The translations under genes and the position numbers were made by a program. Source: Pyrrhosoma nymphula (taxonomy: Eukaryota; Arthropoda; Insecta; Odonata; Coenagrionidae). Taken from it: DNA of 64,000 nucleotides. Below, one piece after another: positions 51,868-62,820 of the stretch. Every line of letters starts with the position of its first letter. Position 1 is the stretch's first letter. The stretch covers positions 178,940,386-179,004,385 of the forward strand of contig OY754327.1 of the NCBI GenBank assembly GCA_963573305.1, read 5' to 3'. Under the pieces are notes generated by a model. The model did no database searches. It saw nothing but the letters and a program-made list of their open reading frames with translations, and was not told the DNA's origin.

Positions 51868-51872
51868 CGCCG
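51868..51872. repeat. Left 5-bp target site duplication (CGCCG)
   Basis: CGCCG lies directly outside the left CACAGTG end and is repeated exactly outside the right end. A 5-bp GC-rich duplication is the known hallmark of Transib insertion. It also fixes the element borders to the base. Confidence 0.92.
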
Positions 51873-51911
51873 CACAGTGGTCTGAAATCGAAAATCGCCG
51901 GACAAAAGTCC
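51873..51911 (+). promoter_or_regulatory. Left transposase-recognition end resembling a V(D)J recombination signal
   Basis: Heptamer CACAGTG at 51873-51879 is identical to the consensus recombination-signal heptamer. After a 22-bp spacer, ACAAAAGTC at 51902-51910 matches the consensus nonamer ACAAAAACC at 7 of 9 positions. The A-run is also the loop of a small GGAC-AAAA-GTCC inverted repeat (51900-51911). Known: Transib ends and these signals are thought to be related. That this nonamer-like block is bound by the transposase is inference. Confidence 0.75.
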
Positions 51912-52841
51912 AAAATAGCTTTTTTTGCGATAGAAACTTGAAACTTTGCACAAGTACTCACAAATGTTTGTGCATCATGAAATGGCAAGTCATTTTATAT
52001 AGGTTTTACCCGTTTCTTAGATACTAAGGCTTAAACGCGATCAAATTTCCAAAATAGCTCTCGCTTTAGTTTTTCTTCGAAAATCTTCAAAGTTAAACAT
52101 ATGCCGTTGAAGTATATGGATTTCAATGAAATAAAAAACGTTACAATCTGTTAATGTTGTATTTTCCCTGTGCCTTGCATGAATTTAAGGGATTTTTGTC
52201 GATATTTGTATGCTATTACGTCACAAAATGGCGGACGCTTTTTTCACTCAAAATTTGACATAAAGCAGTCAATAACTTTTTTTAAACAAAAATGTAACTC
52301 GAGATATTTGCACAGAGTGTTAGTCAAACTCATTTTTAACAGTATTATGCAAAAATCGTAGAAAAATGTTTGCGATCTTTGAAGTAATAGCGATATTTCG
52401 ATCGCGCGCCCCGACCTGTCTCTGCGCGGCGGGGCTCGGAAATACCGTGGCTTCGTTGAACTTGATCGGTTCTGTGGACCTCAAATGTTCTAATTGTACG
52501 TTTCTAAGCTAAACACGTTGTGGCTGATATCCAAATGTTGTACACTGAAGATATTTCGAGAGTGTGGTAACGAGCGAATGGATCAGTAAGCGTGTAACTG
52601 TGGTAAATTTGTCGTTTCTTTTTCTTCTGTACACTTTTGTTCACGGATGAAGCTGAAAATTATGAACGTCTTTCACCTCTTGAGTGCGTATGCATATTCC
52701 GCAGGTACCCAATATGGTTTAGAGAGAAGGCTGTCTATAGAATTCTTTCTTTGCCTTCCGTCCCTTCCGAGGTACTCGCCCTCCCTCACTCCACGAGGGT
52801 CCCGCGAAAAAGGGCCGTTTTATGACGCGCGCTGCCTATAA
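51873..52841 (+). repeat. Left terminal inverted repeat of the Transib element (~969 bp)
   Basis: Pairs base for base with 56326-57294 on the other strand. Two mismatches were seen by eye (52064 against 57103; 52081 against 57086), that is above 99.7% identity with no indel. Identity stops sharply after ...GCTGCCTATAA at 52841. It contains a CpG-rich core near 52400-52440 and short open frames that occur mirror-image in both arms; these are not treated as genes. Confidence 0.95.
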
Positions 52842-53268
52842 CGGTATTTAACGGGCATTTCCACTAGGATTTTGCCTTTCCCTTTCAGAAATGCATGTTT
52901 TCATGCAGTTCTAGTCTGGAATTGGTGAAGGAGTGAAGTGCTTTCCTCTGGTGACATTCTGAAAGTCCTGGATATCGTGTGATTTTGTTCTGGAAATATA
53001 GAAATAATTTCCGGTATTATTTCCTCTTGCCGTACAACGGTGGTTTCCATTTACCCAATAGTCCTCCTTTATTTCAAGGTAAGCGATGTCATTTCGATTT
53101 TTCTTTTTATCTAGATATTTCCCTGCGTTTATTCGTCGCAGGGTCCTCATGTGTCTTTTACTGTATTTTGTTAGATATTTTCTGTGTTAATTAAACCGCA
53201 AGTACTATTTGGTAATTGTGATGAGAAAGTATGCTCATATCTTCTTTAAACAATCGTCTCATAATTAG
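52842..53268 (+). other. Subterminal region with probable non-coding first exon and first intron of the transposase gene
   Basis: This lies between the left inverted repeat and the first coding exon. A good splice donor (AAG then GTAAGC) starts at 53079, and an acceptor (TAATTAG) ends at 53268, giving a 190-bp intron. The exon ending at 53078 is probably 5' untranslated, since joining it to the next exon in the available frame meets a TGA just before the chosen ATG. The promoter is not obvious and may lie inside the left inverted repeat. The exon start cannot be fixed from sequence alone. Confidence 0.55.
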
Positions 53269-53292
53269 GTTTCTTCTTTGTCCTTCGTTGAA

Positions 53293-55805
53293 ATGCCTTT
53301 CAACCATGTCACGCGTCTTGAGCTCCATGAAAAAATGATGGAGATTAAGGGAAAATCTTTATCCGACAAAAAAACTTATTTAGTGGATTTTTTTTCTCGG
53401 AGTTTAAATATAACACATATTGAAGACGCTGTAAAAAGCCTCCGCGAATTCATTAGGATAAAATTTTTAGTGCCTTATCTCAAGAGGTGGGCAAAGTGTT
53501 CCCGAAGTGACAAGAGATTTGTGAAGGAAAATTATGCATGGCTCGCTGAGTCAATCGATTTTCCTGAAACCATTCGTCAGTATTTACCAAGTACTTCTAC
53601 AGCGACTGGTATGTGTTCTCCGATAATGTTCTTTTGTGGTCATGATTTGTTGCAAGTACATACATTTGTTAAATTTTGGGCTATATATGTGTAAACCTTT
53701 ACTATATCAGGTACAATGGGAAGGCCAGAAAAAGAGTTTAGTACAGCATCTGACAGGTCAAAAAGAAGAAAAGTCCAAAATATTAAGACTTCTTCCTCAG
53801 CCTCTCAGCTCGCATTGGCAACCTCTCTTAGTTTAAGGGAAGAAGGTGATATTGCAGCTGCTCAGTTATTAACAGAAGTAACAACAACCACTCCTAGGAG
53901 GGCTAGGAGAGTTCTCTCGAAATGGAGGAAAGCTGAAAATTTCCAGACAGAGATGTCGCCTGAGGACGGTCTGTCTTTAATCATCTCTACGGGGTTGACT
54001 AAGAGTCAGTATAATACTCTACGAACCTCCGCACTTAGTTACGGACATGAGCTCTATCCCAGTTATGACAGAGTATTAAAAGCAAAAGGCGCGGCATATC
54101 CAGAAGGGATAATCATTACAGAGAATATGTGTGAAGTGAATCTTCAAACTCTATTAAATCATACGGTGTCGCGGGTACTGGCATCCGTTTCCACTGCACA
54201 AGCATCAAGCGATGACGTACAATGCACATTTATATGCAAGTACGGATTTGATGGGAGCTCGGGCCATGCCCAATACAAGCAGATGTGGGAACAAGCGGAA
54301 TCATCTGATGAATTCTTATTCATGAGCTCCCTCGTGCCACTTCGTTTGTTAAATGACGCTACAGGTGAGAGATTTAAGTGCATCTAGTTTGTGTTTGGCT
54401 ATTGAAATAAGAATAAGGATGGGAAATAATAATACTAACACCAATTCAGGTGAGATTATCTGGGCAAATCCTCGTCCGTCATCTACAAGATTTTGTCGGC
54501 CCATCCGCCTTCAATGGCTCAAAGAAACCAAGGAGGTTGCTAAGGCGGAAAGAGACCACATTCAAAGGCAGATTGATGCATTAGAGAAATGTAATTTTGG
54601 GAGCTATTCTGTCACCTTCAGTTTGCTTCTCACAATGATAAATGGAAAAGTAAGTCTGCAAGTATGCTTATGATAAGAAAAATTGAATTTAATTTGGCTT
54701 TGGAAAGGAATTAATGTGACTTTACAAACTTATGGCAAACGATTCTTATAGGTATGCAATGCATTGACCGATGGTGCCAGTATGAGGTGCTATATCTGCG
54801 GAGCAAAAACATCGGAGATGAATGATTTAAAAGCCTTGAAAGGTAAACCGGCAAATGTGGAAAACTATTCATTTGGTATATCTACGTTGCATTGTTATAT
54901 AAGGTTTTTTGAGTGCCTTTTGCACATATCTTATCGATTGGAGTTTAAGCAATGGCAGGTGAGTAAACATCAAAACTGAAAATTTTGATTGGTTTCAACC
55001 GGCGAAATGACGTAGAGAGATACACAACTTTGGAATATTTTTGTAGGCTCGTGGTTGTCTAAAAACCCAACTTTCCAAGAAAAAGGCAATGATACAGAGA
55101 GCCTTCAGGGAAAGAATGGGGTTAATCGTTGATGTACCCAGGCCTGGCTCTGGAAATACCAATGACGGAAATACTGCAAGACGTTTTTTTGATTCTCCGA
55201 GACTGGCAGCTGAAATAACAGGTAATAAAACTTATCAGATCAATAATAACTGTGCATGGGTTGAATGATCGTCATTACACTGCGAAAACACATTTGAAAT
55301 ATCTTTATATAATATTTTCATTCTAGGAGTTAACTATGACTTGGTGAAAAAAATGTCAATTATACTTAAGGCATTATCCAGTGGTCTGCCACTGAACAAC
55401 GAGACATTTTCGCAATATTGCCTGAGAACTGCCCAGTTATACGTGGAGTTGTATCCATGGTACTACATGCCAACCACAGTACACAAGGTTCTCCTGCATG
55501 GAAGTGAAATTGCGAAAGAGGCGATACTTCCCTTAGGTCAGCTCTCAGAAGAGGCAATGGAAGCTCGAAATAAGGACACTAGAAAATTCCGCCAGTGCTT
55601 CACGAGGAAACACTCAAGAGTTGCAACGAACGAGGACCTAATCAAAAGACTTCTGATTACATCAGATCCATTGATTTCATCCACCGTTCCTTCAACTTAT
55701 AAGAAACGCAGGAGACTACCAAGGGAGCTGAAACAACTATTGCTTATAGAGGACACTGACGAGGAAACCGACACTGATGATGACCAGGATTCGTTGGAAG
55801 ACTAA
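53293..55805 (+). CDS. Transib transposase (RAG1-core-like DDE recombinase), six coding exons, intact, predicted 676 aa
   Basis: Predicted nuclear DDE recombinase that cuts at the element's CAC ends and joins them to new target DNA. Coding exons read by eye: 53293-53608, 53711-54364, 54450-54649, 54752-54958, 55047-55221, 55327-55805. All introns are GT-AG, 85-105 bp, and the joined frame has no stop (2,031 nt). Landmarks: basic GRP...RSKRRK segment (residues 109-126, likely DNA contact/nuclear import); first catalytic Asp at D286 in YGFDGSSG; NPRPSSTR block (330-337); second Asp D397 in NALTD, 111 residues later (RAG1 D600-D708 is 108); CxxC at C403/C406; HxxxxH at H570/H575, as RAG1 zinc ligands H937/H942; Glu-rich SEEAMEARNKD (591-601) holding the third acid, E592, E593 or E596. 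A very acidic tail ends the protein. Start chosen at the first ATG of exon 2, because the upstream exon is closed by a stop in the joined frame. The exon structure is inferred; no transcript is available. Confidence 0.93.
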
Positions 55806-56325
55806 AAATCATTTCTTCCCAAGTATGTTATATAGTGTACAATAATTTTGATACTATTCACCTGCAAGTAATAACTTGAGACCTTCTATCATTCACGGTC
55901 CATTTGACTTACACGTTTCCAACTTCTACACTCATGCCAGTTCCGAAATTCAATATGAATAATTTACTCTGGGTGAAATTTTATAAAGCATTTATTCTTT
56001 TCGCTAACTAGGATTTAATTTCTAAATATTTTTTTAAATTTTACTCTTAATTCATATTATATTTGTTATTTTAATGTTCTTCTCTTGCATGTAACAAGGC
56101 TTTCTACTAAATAACTTCCCTACACGGCAACATGATGAATTGGAAAAAGATGTTTTTTTAAGGAAAAACATTAACGATTATATTACAACTTTAAAGATTG
56201 TTAATGAATAGGTATTAGTAAGAGTGTATATTGTTTTATTTTTTTCTGATGCATCAAAAATAATTCAATGAGACGGAGAAACTTCCTCGAAATTTTCCTA
56301 GGGGAAAAAATTTCCAAAATTACTA
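55806..56325 (+). other. Transib 3' untranslated and subterminal spacer
   Basis: AT-rich spacer between the transposase stop codon (55803-55805) and the inner edge of the right inverted repeat. No further coding exon and no perfect AATAAA polyadenylation signal was seen here, so the 3' end of the mRNA may use a variant signal or run into the right inverted repeat. It shows no similarity to the corresponding left spacer (52842-53268). Confidence 0.6.
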
Positions 56326-57294
56326 TTATAGGCAGCGCGCGTCATAAAACGGCCCTTTTTCGCGGGACCCTCGTGGAGTGAGGGAGGGCGAGTACCTCGG
56401 AAGGGACGGAAGGCAAAGAAAGAATTCTATAGACAGCCTTCTCTCTAAACCATATTGGGTACCTGCGGAATATGCATACGCACTCAAGAGGTGAAAGACG
56501 TTCATAATTTTCAGCTTCATCCGTGAACAAAAGTGTACAGAAGAAAAAGAAACGACAAATTTACCACAGTTACACGCTTACTGATCCATTCGCTCGTTAC
56601 CACACTCTCGAAATATCTTCAGTGTACAACATTTGGATATCAGCCACAACGTGTTTAGCTTAGAAACGTACAATTAGAACATTTGAGGTCCACAGAACCG
56701 ATCAAGTTCAACGAAGCCACGGTATTTCCGAGCCCCGCCGCGCAGAGACAGGTCGGGGCGCGCGATCGAAATATCGCTATTACTTCAAAGATCGCAAACA
56801 TTTTTCTACGATTTTTGCATAATACTGTTAAAAATGAGTTTGACTAACACTCTGTGCAAATATCTCGAGTTACATTTTTGTTTAAAAAAAGTTATTGACT
56901 GCTTTATGTCAAATTTTGAGTGAAAAAAGCGTCCGCCATTTTGTGACGTAATAGCATACAAATATCGACAAAAATCCCTTAAATTCATGCAAGGCACAGG
57001 GAAAATACAACATTAACAGATTGTAACGTTTTTTATTTCATTGAAATCCATATACTTCAACGGCATATGTTTAACTTTGAAGATTATCGAAGAAAAACTA
57101 AAACGAGAGCTATTTTGGAAATTTGATCGCGTTTAAGCCTTAGTATCTAAGAAACGGGTAAAACCTATATAAAATGACTTGCCATTTCATGATGCACAAA
57201 CATTTGTGAGTACTTGTGCAAAGTTTCAAGTTTCTATCGCAAAAAAAGCTATTTTGGACTTTTGTCCGGCGATTTTCGATTTCAGACCACTGTG
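56326..57294 (-). repeat. Right terminal inverted repeat of the Transib element (~969 bp)
   Basis: Reverse-complement copy of the left arm. The outer end reads CCACTGTG on the plus strand, so the element end starts CACAGTGG when read inward. Transcription through both arms would give an RNA able to fold into a very long duplex, a plausible trigger for small-RNA silencing (inference). Confidence 0.95.
57256..57294 (-). promoter_or_regulatory. Right transposase-recognition end resembling a V(D)J recombination signal
   Basis: Same heptamer, 22-bp spacer and nonamer-like block as the left end, in mirror image. Because both ends have the same spacer, there is no sign of the 12/23 asymmetry of vertebrate signals. 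Confidence 0.75.
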
Positions 57295-57299
57295 CGCCG
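57295..57299. repeat. Right 5-bp target site duplication (CGCCG)
   Basis: Exact copy of 51868-51872, directly outside the right end of the element. The intact pair supports a true, fairly recent transposition event. Confidence 0.92.
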
Positions 57300-59160
57300 T
57301 CACAAAGATGCATCTATTTTTAAAAATCTACTTCCCGGGAGTTTTCGCTCCTTATAAACAGTTTTCTGTGAAAATGGCATTTATATTAGATAAAAAATCC
57401 GATATTTCCATGTTTCTCTGATTCTTCGATTTAATTATGTAATTTCAAGTTCAATTTGAGAGAAAAATATCGTGGAAAGGTAAAAATTTGTTGTTCAAAT
57501 CAGATAGAAGAATTTCTTTTCTACAAGTATCCAGAATATGAATGAAATGACCTTTATGTCCTGTTCTGTTCTGACGTAGGCTTCCACGGGGCTTGGATGG
57601 AAGATATTTCCGGTTTCCGGAGTTTCCGCCGCGTCGTTCCATTTCTACTGGACGATATTTTGCCTTGCAATCCTGCAGGCTTCCTCACGCCAACCGAAAG
57701 TGGAACTACCTTAAATGAAATAATCATCCATTTGCAGCACAAGGATTACAGTTGGATGCTGTGAGACATGACTCTCGGCGTTCTTCAGAAGCCCCGGAGG
57801 AGCGTCACGCCTCTTAAAGCTGCTTTATTTCTAATAAAAATTCAAATATAGAGTGTATTCTATCTATGGTCTCTCAAACTCATTTAAGGTAATATATGCT
57901 AAAAGATTATGGCGATATTCCCCACGCCCCCTAGCGAAGCTGTTTTACTATTTTCATTATAAATTAAAATTAATAAACTAAGTTCAAATACTTTTTTAAT
58001 TTTACTGTTTTAAAAATAAAAAATAAGTAAAATACCTAAATACTAAACGACATCTTTAAACGAGAAAACGGACAATTTACACTTATTGTTAGAAAAAAAA
58101 CGAATATGAGAAATAAGAAGTCAGTTCTCTTCTGCATGAATAGAGCTACTATATTATTTCTTATTTCTATCTCTCCCTATGAGAATCAACGTGAATATTT
58201 GCTAGTTTATGAGAAAATTGTAATATTTCGTACGAAATGGACATTTGGAGACTGAAAACTGAGGCAATAAAAATGGAATAGTTTATCTCGTCTTTCCTTT
58301 GCTGGAAGTAGTTTAAAAATATGATAGAGTTGCTGTATTGCAAATGCTGTCACTTTGAATAATTCATTATGAGCTATTAATCTAGTGGCAAAATGTGAAA
58401 AACTTTACTCGTTTTAAAATCTTATGTTATTTTATTTATTATGTATGATATACACACCAAAGAATGTGAAATTTTTTTTTTGTATGAATTAGTTCGCAAA
58501 GAAAAATCATTAATAATGAATCTAAGGAGCGAAAAATATAAAATCAGCCATATTGTATTATAATGTTTTAAAATCTTTTTTCTATGAATCCGAATCTCTT
58601 CAGCAAGTAGCAAATCACTGCATCGATATGCGAAGGAATGTAGAGGATGAAAGAAAATGGGATAATAGCGAAACAGATACGACTTTGACTGTCATCATAG
58701 TAACTGTTGATGTAATAGCAAAATTATTTACCAATAATGAAAATGTCTTTACCTCAGGTTGGAGCAATACATATAGACTTATAGCATCCCTTGTACCGAA
58801 GGAAGAGGAATTTTCCGTTTATGTAAAGGTGAACGTGCCACCAAGCAAAGCAAAATAATCATGAAACTAACTAAAACAGTTTGTTTTCCCAAGCATTAAT
58901 TTTATAAGTAATGTCCTTAAGTAACGCTCTTATTCGAATGATGTTTTCACGAATTATAACGATGCCTAATTTAATCTGTGACGACCCCAAAGGTAAAATT
59001 TTTAGTTCAGAAAGTTTCGTTGTGGCCTCCATATAAGCATCGCGTATGGTGTATGGGACGGTAGTTCTGCTCAGCAAATATTATTACTCTTTTATTTTGC
59101 ATTTCTAGAGAGCTAGAGAGCGATAATGTTATTACGCTCGCCTGTTTGCACAACTTGGTT
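57300..59160. other. Right flank of the Transib insertion, mostly AT-rich
   Basis: No repeat or gene recognised apart from the possible orphan exon at 58601-58830. A GC-richer patch lies at 57570-57820. Confidence 0.5.
58601..58830 (+). other. Possible orphan exon (low confidence)
   Basis: An open frame of about 76 codons has non-repetitive composition, starting QVANHCIDMRRNVED and ending EEFSVYVK. It is bounded by an acceptor-like CTCTTCAG at 58600 and a donor-like AAG/GTGAAC near 58828. The mix of hydrophobic, charged and Cys residues looks more protein-like than other frames in the window. I do not recognise the family; a vague likeness to extracellular regions of adhesion receptors is too weak to name. 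It could be a chance frame. Confidence 0.25.
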
Positions 59161-59900
59161 GGTAACATGGAGATGAGAAGTTGTATCAACTTCCCCTCTC
59201 GACAACGAACGTCCTGGGACGGCCTGAAATCGGATGCGGGCTGGAGTGCAGCAAACAAAGACTGCGGAGGGTGGTAGTGTGGGAGGGGGGAGGGTTATTT
59301 GGAGGTGGGAGGAGGGGAGGGAGACGTGAGAGAGGGGGTGGGAACAGAAGGGAGGGATCCAATGTTGGACGTTTGCTGGAGATTCGGCGAGGGTGGGCGG
59401 GTGGGCGAGAAAGAGAGAGTTGGGGAAGGGTTGGCGGACGGATGGGGTTGTTAATCTTGGGAGACTTTGAGGGATCGGCGACTGCTCCCGGTATTGGATG
59501 GCAAACAAATGCAGCGTCATGCTTTATTGCCACGTCGCAGGCGAGCCAGCCGCGACGCGGGAGCGAGAAAAATGTCGCCCCGTTAGCCACCTCGCCCGCC
59601 TGTCCCCTCCCTCTTAATGGCGAATACTTTCCCTTTTCCCCCGGCATGATTTTTTTTCGCCAGAATCGAGCGGATGCCGCGGGCAGAGTAAATTATTCCG
59701 GCGGGATGCACACCCAATTTTTCTCCCCGATATGAAAGTTTCACAGCTTTGTAAATAATGCATTGGGGGCCTCACCCGGCGGTACTTTCAATTGCTAAAC
59801 TGGGCGAGGGTGCGCTCAATGGCGTCGCGGCTCCGCAGGAATATCCATTCTTGTTTTTCTGGGCAATGTTTCCCCTCTCGAGATGATCCTCGCTGCTTGG
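59161..59900. promoter_or_regulatory. GC-rich island with a balanced CpG-containing core
   Basis: G/A-rich at 59280-59450, then CpG-rich but more complex sequence at 59500-59850 including AT-rich boxes (GTAAATAATGCATTG). The complex core looks less like simple sequence than the other islands, so a cis-regulatory element is possible. Confidence 0.35.
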
Positions 59901-61180
59901 AATGAGGTTTTAAAAGTGTATGACATTTCTGTATGTTCTCATTCTTCTTGATGGTCTTAATCTTAATGGTCTTATGACAGCTGGCAAAGGCACGCTTTCT
60001 TCTGTGAGAACTGATAATTTATAGCGTTAACGTTGCATGCAAAGACAAACGTAGTACACGAATGAAAAAACAGTACATTCATAATGGAGTTGCTTCGGCT
60101 TGAACTGAACTAATTTTGCCTCAATTTTTCAAATTAGTGATGCGATCCATGCATGCTATGCGAGGAAATGCTGTTTAATATGCCTTCATATTTCCATATT
60201 AGGTATTCCTATAGGAATATAAAAATGAATAATAATTATCACACAAATATGGCGAGCCGAGAGGAGAAGATTGAAACAAATGACGGATCATACCCTTAGG
60301 CGAAGGATGCAGGAATGTCAACCGGGAGCGGGGGGGGCGCGGGGGAAGGAGGAGGGCGCTGGGGAGGGTGGGTGCTTGCTACCATATTTGAGCATTAATT
60401 TTGGGTCTAATTATAAATGCTAGAAGATGGAATAGAGGTGTGCCAAGCTAGTGGGCGAGGCGTGAGGAAACATAACAACCTGGAGAGAGTTAAGCTCCTG
60501 AAATGTGATCTTCTCGTCTGGAATGTAATAATCTCGTCCATGAACTTCTCACTTGAGCAATTAGCAGTGACGATTTAAGAAGGCATATTTGTGAACGTCC
60601 GTCGTGTGAAGAGTTTAAATTAATATTTAATGGTCATGAGTCACGATATTGTTATTTTTCAACAATATCACTTATGATCTTTGCTTGGAAATCATAAAAA
60701 TCGCCAAACTGTGATAAGCTTTTTGATCAGGAATGAGGGTTCTACTAATTCGCTGAAGATAAGACGAAAGGAAATCAGAAGCGGGCTATTTATTTCTAGG
60801 GTTCATCGAAAAACTAACGCAAAACCTATGAAGATTGTAGGAACAATTATACACGTTCTATAGAATAAACCCTGACGTGCGCATGCATGTGAACTCCATA
60901 ACAACCATCACGTTTGGTCCGGGAAATATATTTTTAAATGCTTGATTATCGCCCTCCTCAGCACAGCGAAGTTGAAAAATTTGAGTCATCGACGTCAGTT
61001 ATTATTTTCTGTAGCAATGGAATTTACTTCTGCTCGAGCGACTCTTTTCACCCTAGTTTCTAAAACTTTTAGCGCACCACTAGACAGACGTATTTTAAAT
61101 GATCCCATTTCGACGTCGTCGTGGCTGAGAAAAATATTCGAGTGTTTGGATTATCATCCTTTCAATGACATTCAGCATCG
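59901..61180. other. No genes seen
   Basis: AT-rich with a G-rich patch at 60320-60375. No coding or repeat evidence. Confidence 0.55.
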
Positions 61181-61660
<480 letters not shown>

Positions 61661-62820
61661 TCGGTGTAAATGCCGTGTCGAGATTGAGTTGAAAACATCT
61701 ATAGATTTGAGTTTTTTTTTATTCTACGTGAATCTATTTTTTTATATATTTTTTTATCCTCTTTTCCTAAAGAAAAGGAGAGGGGGACGTGTTCAATGAA
61801 GATTGCCACTAAGTTGCCGCAGATCATGTGCTTATGAGCTGTTAAACCGAGATAAAGAATAGCCTTTTCTAGGAACAGAAAAATGTTCATTTTTCAAGGT
61901 TTGGGATAAATGACTGAGTAGCCCCGCATTAATTTGTTTGGTGGGAGTGAGCTAGAATATTCTGGGCACTCGTGAAGCTACTTAACAATCAATCAGAGGG
62001 TATTTCGTGTCTAATTTTCCAGGCATTGAACGTCAATATAGCAGCAATGAAAAAGGCAGACCTGGACGTATTTCCTCTGGCATATTAATAGCCAGGCACT
62101 CTGTAGGCAGTTACCAGATATTGATAATGAGAAAAGCTTGAGATGACCAGACTAATTTAACCATCGTCGATTTAAGTTTGCCATAGAATGGAACATATGC
62201 ATGGATGCTAAGGTCCATCAGGAGGCAGTTCCGCACACCATGCACTTTCGTGAAAGGAAATATCCCTCTATATATTTCTTAGTATTCCTTTCAAACGAAT
62301 CTGCGCTTTGTATTCTAAGAATTCATTCTATGTCTTTAAGAGGGCCATTCAAATCTCAGTACTCAAAAGACAGAATCCGTGAATTACGAGGTCACATTAG
62401 CGAAGAGATAGAGTTCTTAGTTTTTCCACCTTAAGGAATATAAAGGGTGACTCATTTCAAAATAATTTTAGTGTAGAATAATTATACAATTATTTCAAAA
62501 TGTTTTCCCATTTCGATATTTAAAATTGTTGAGAGCTATGACTTAAATGTGTCATTCTTCCTGAAGTCGAGTTCCGTCTCGACTATTAGGCTCTTTAAAT
62601 GTTATCCTTGAGGTGCGATGGTCCAATCTGATGGCTTGTTTGTTTGGGCGGTTCAAGTGTTCGTCAAATTTAACAAAAACCATTTTATGCTTGTGTCTTC
62701 AGAATTAGAGCTCGTATCTTATAATCTCTCCACTTCATCTCTACCGTATTATGTCCTCGATGTCCGCCTCGGTGTCTGAAAGACTTCGGGCCGACTTACC
62801 AAAATCAATTCATTGAGCGT
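61661..62820. other. AT-rich sequence without visible genes
   Basis: No supported gene. The 77-codon frame at 62201-62434 has ordinary composition but no recognised motif. Confidence 0.55.

Larger units (their letters stand above)
51873..57294 (+). mobile_element. Complete Transib-superfamily (RAG1-related) DNA transposon with ~969-bp terminal inverted repeats
   Basis: A cut-and-paste DNA transposon of 5,422 bp, complete from end to end. Seen: both ends start with CACAGTGG reading inward; positions pair as x + y = 109167 with no gap over about 969 bp; the copy is flanked on both sides by CGCCG. A spliced gene between the repeats (coding 53293-55805) encodes a protein with clear Transib/RAG1 landmarks. 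Known: Transib elements make 5-bp, usually GC-rich target duplications, have CAC-starting ends, and share ancestry with vertebrate RAG1 and its signal sequences. Odd: inverted repeats of nearly 1 kb are far longer than the few tens of bp I associate with this superfamily. The nearly identical repeats, intact target duplication and open coding exons point to recent insertion. Assignment to Transib is firm; the family name is unknown. Confidence 0.95.

Noticed and set aside
52637..52841. Short ORFs inside the Transib arms (also mirrored at 56326-56530 and at 52170/56806)
   Set aside because: They occur identically in both arms simply because the arms are copies; no protein features and no link to the transposase frame.
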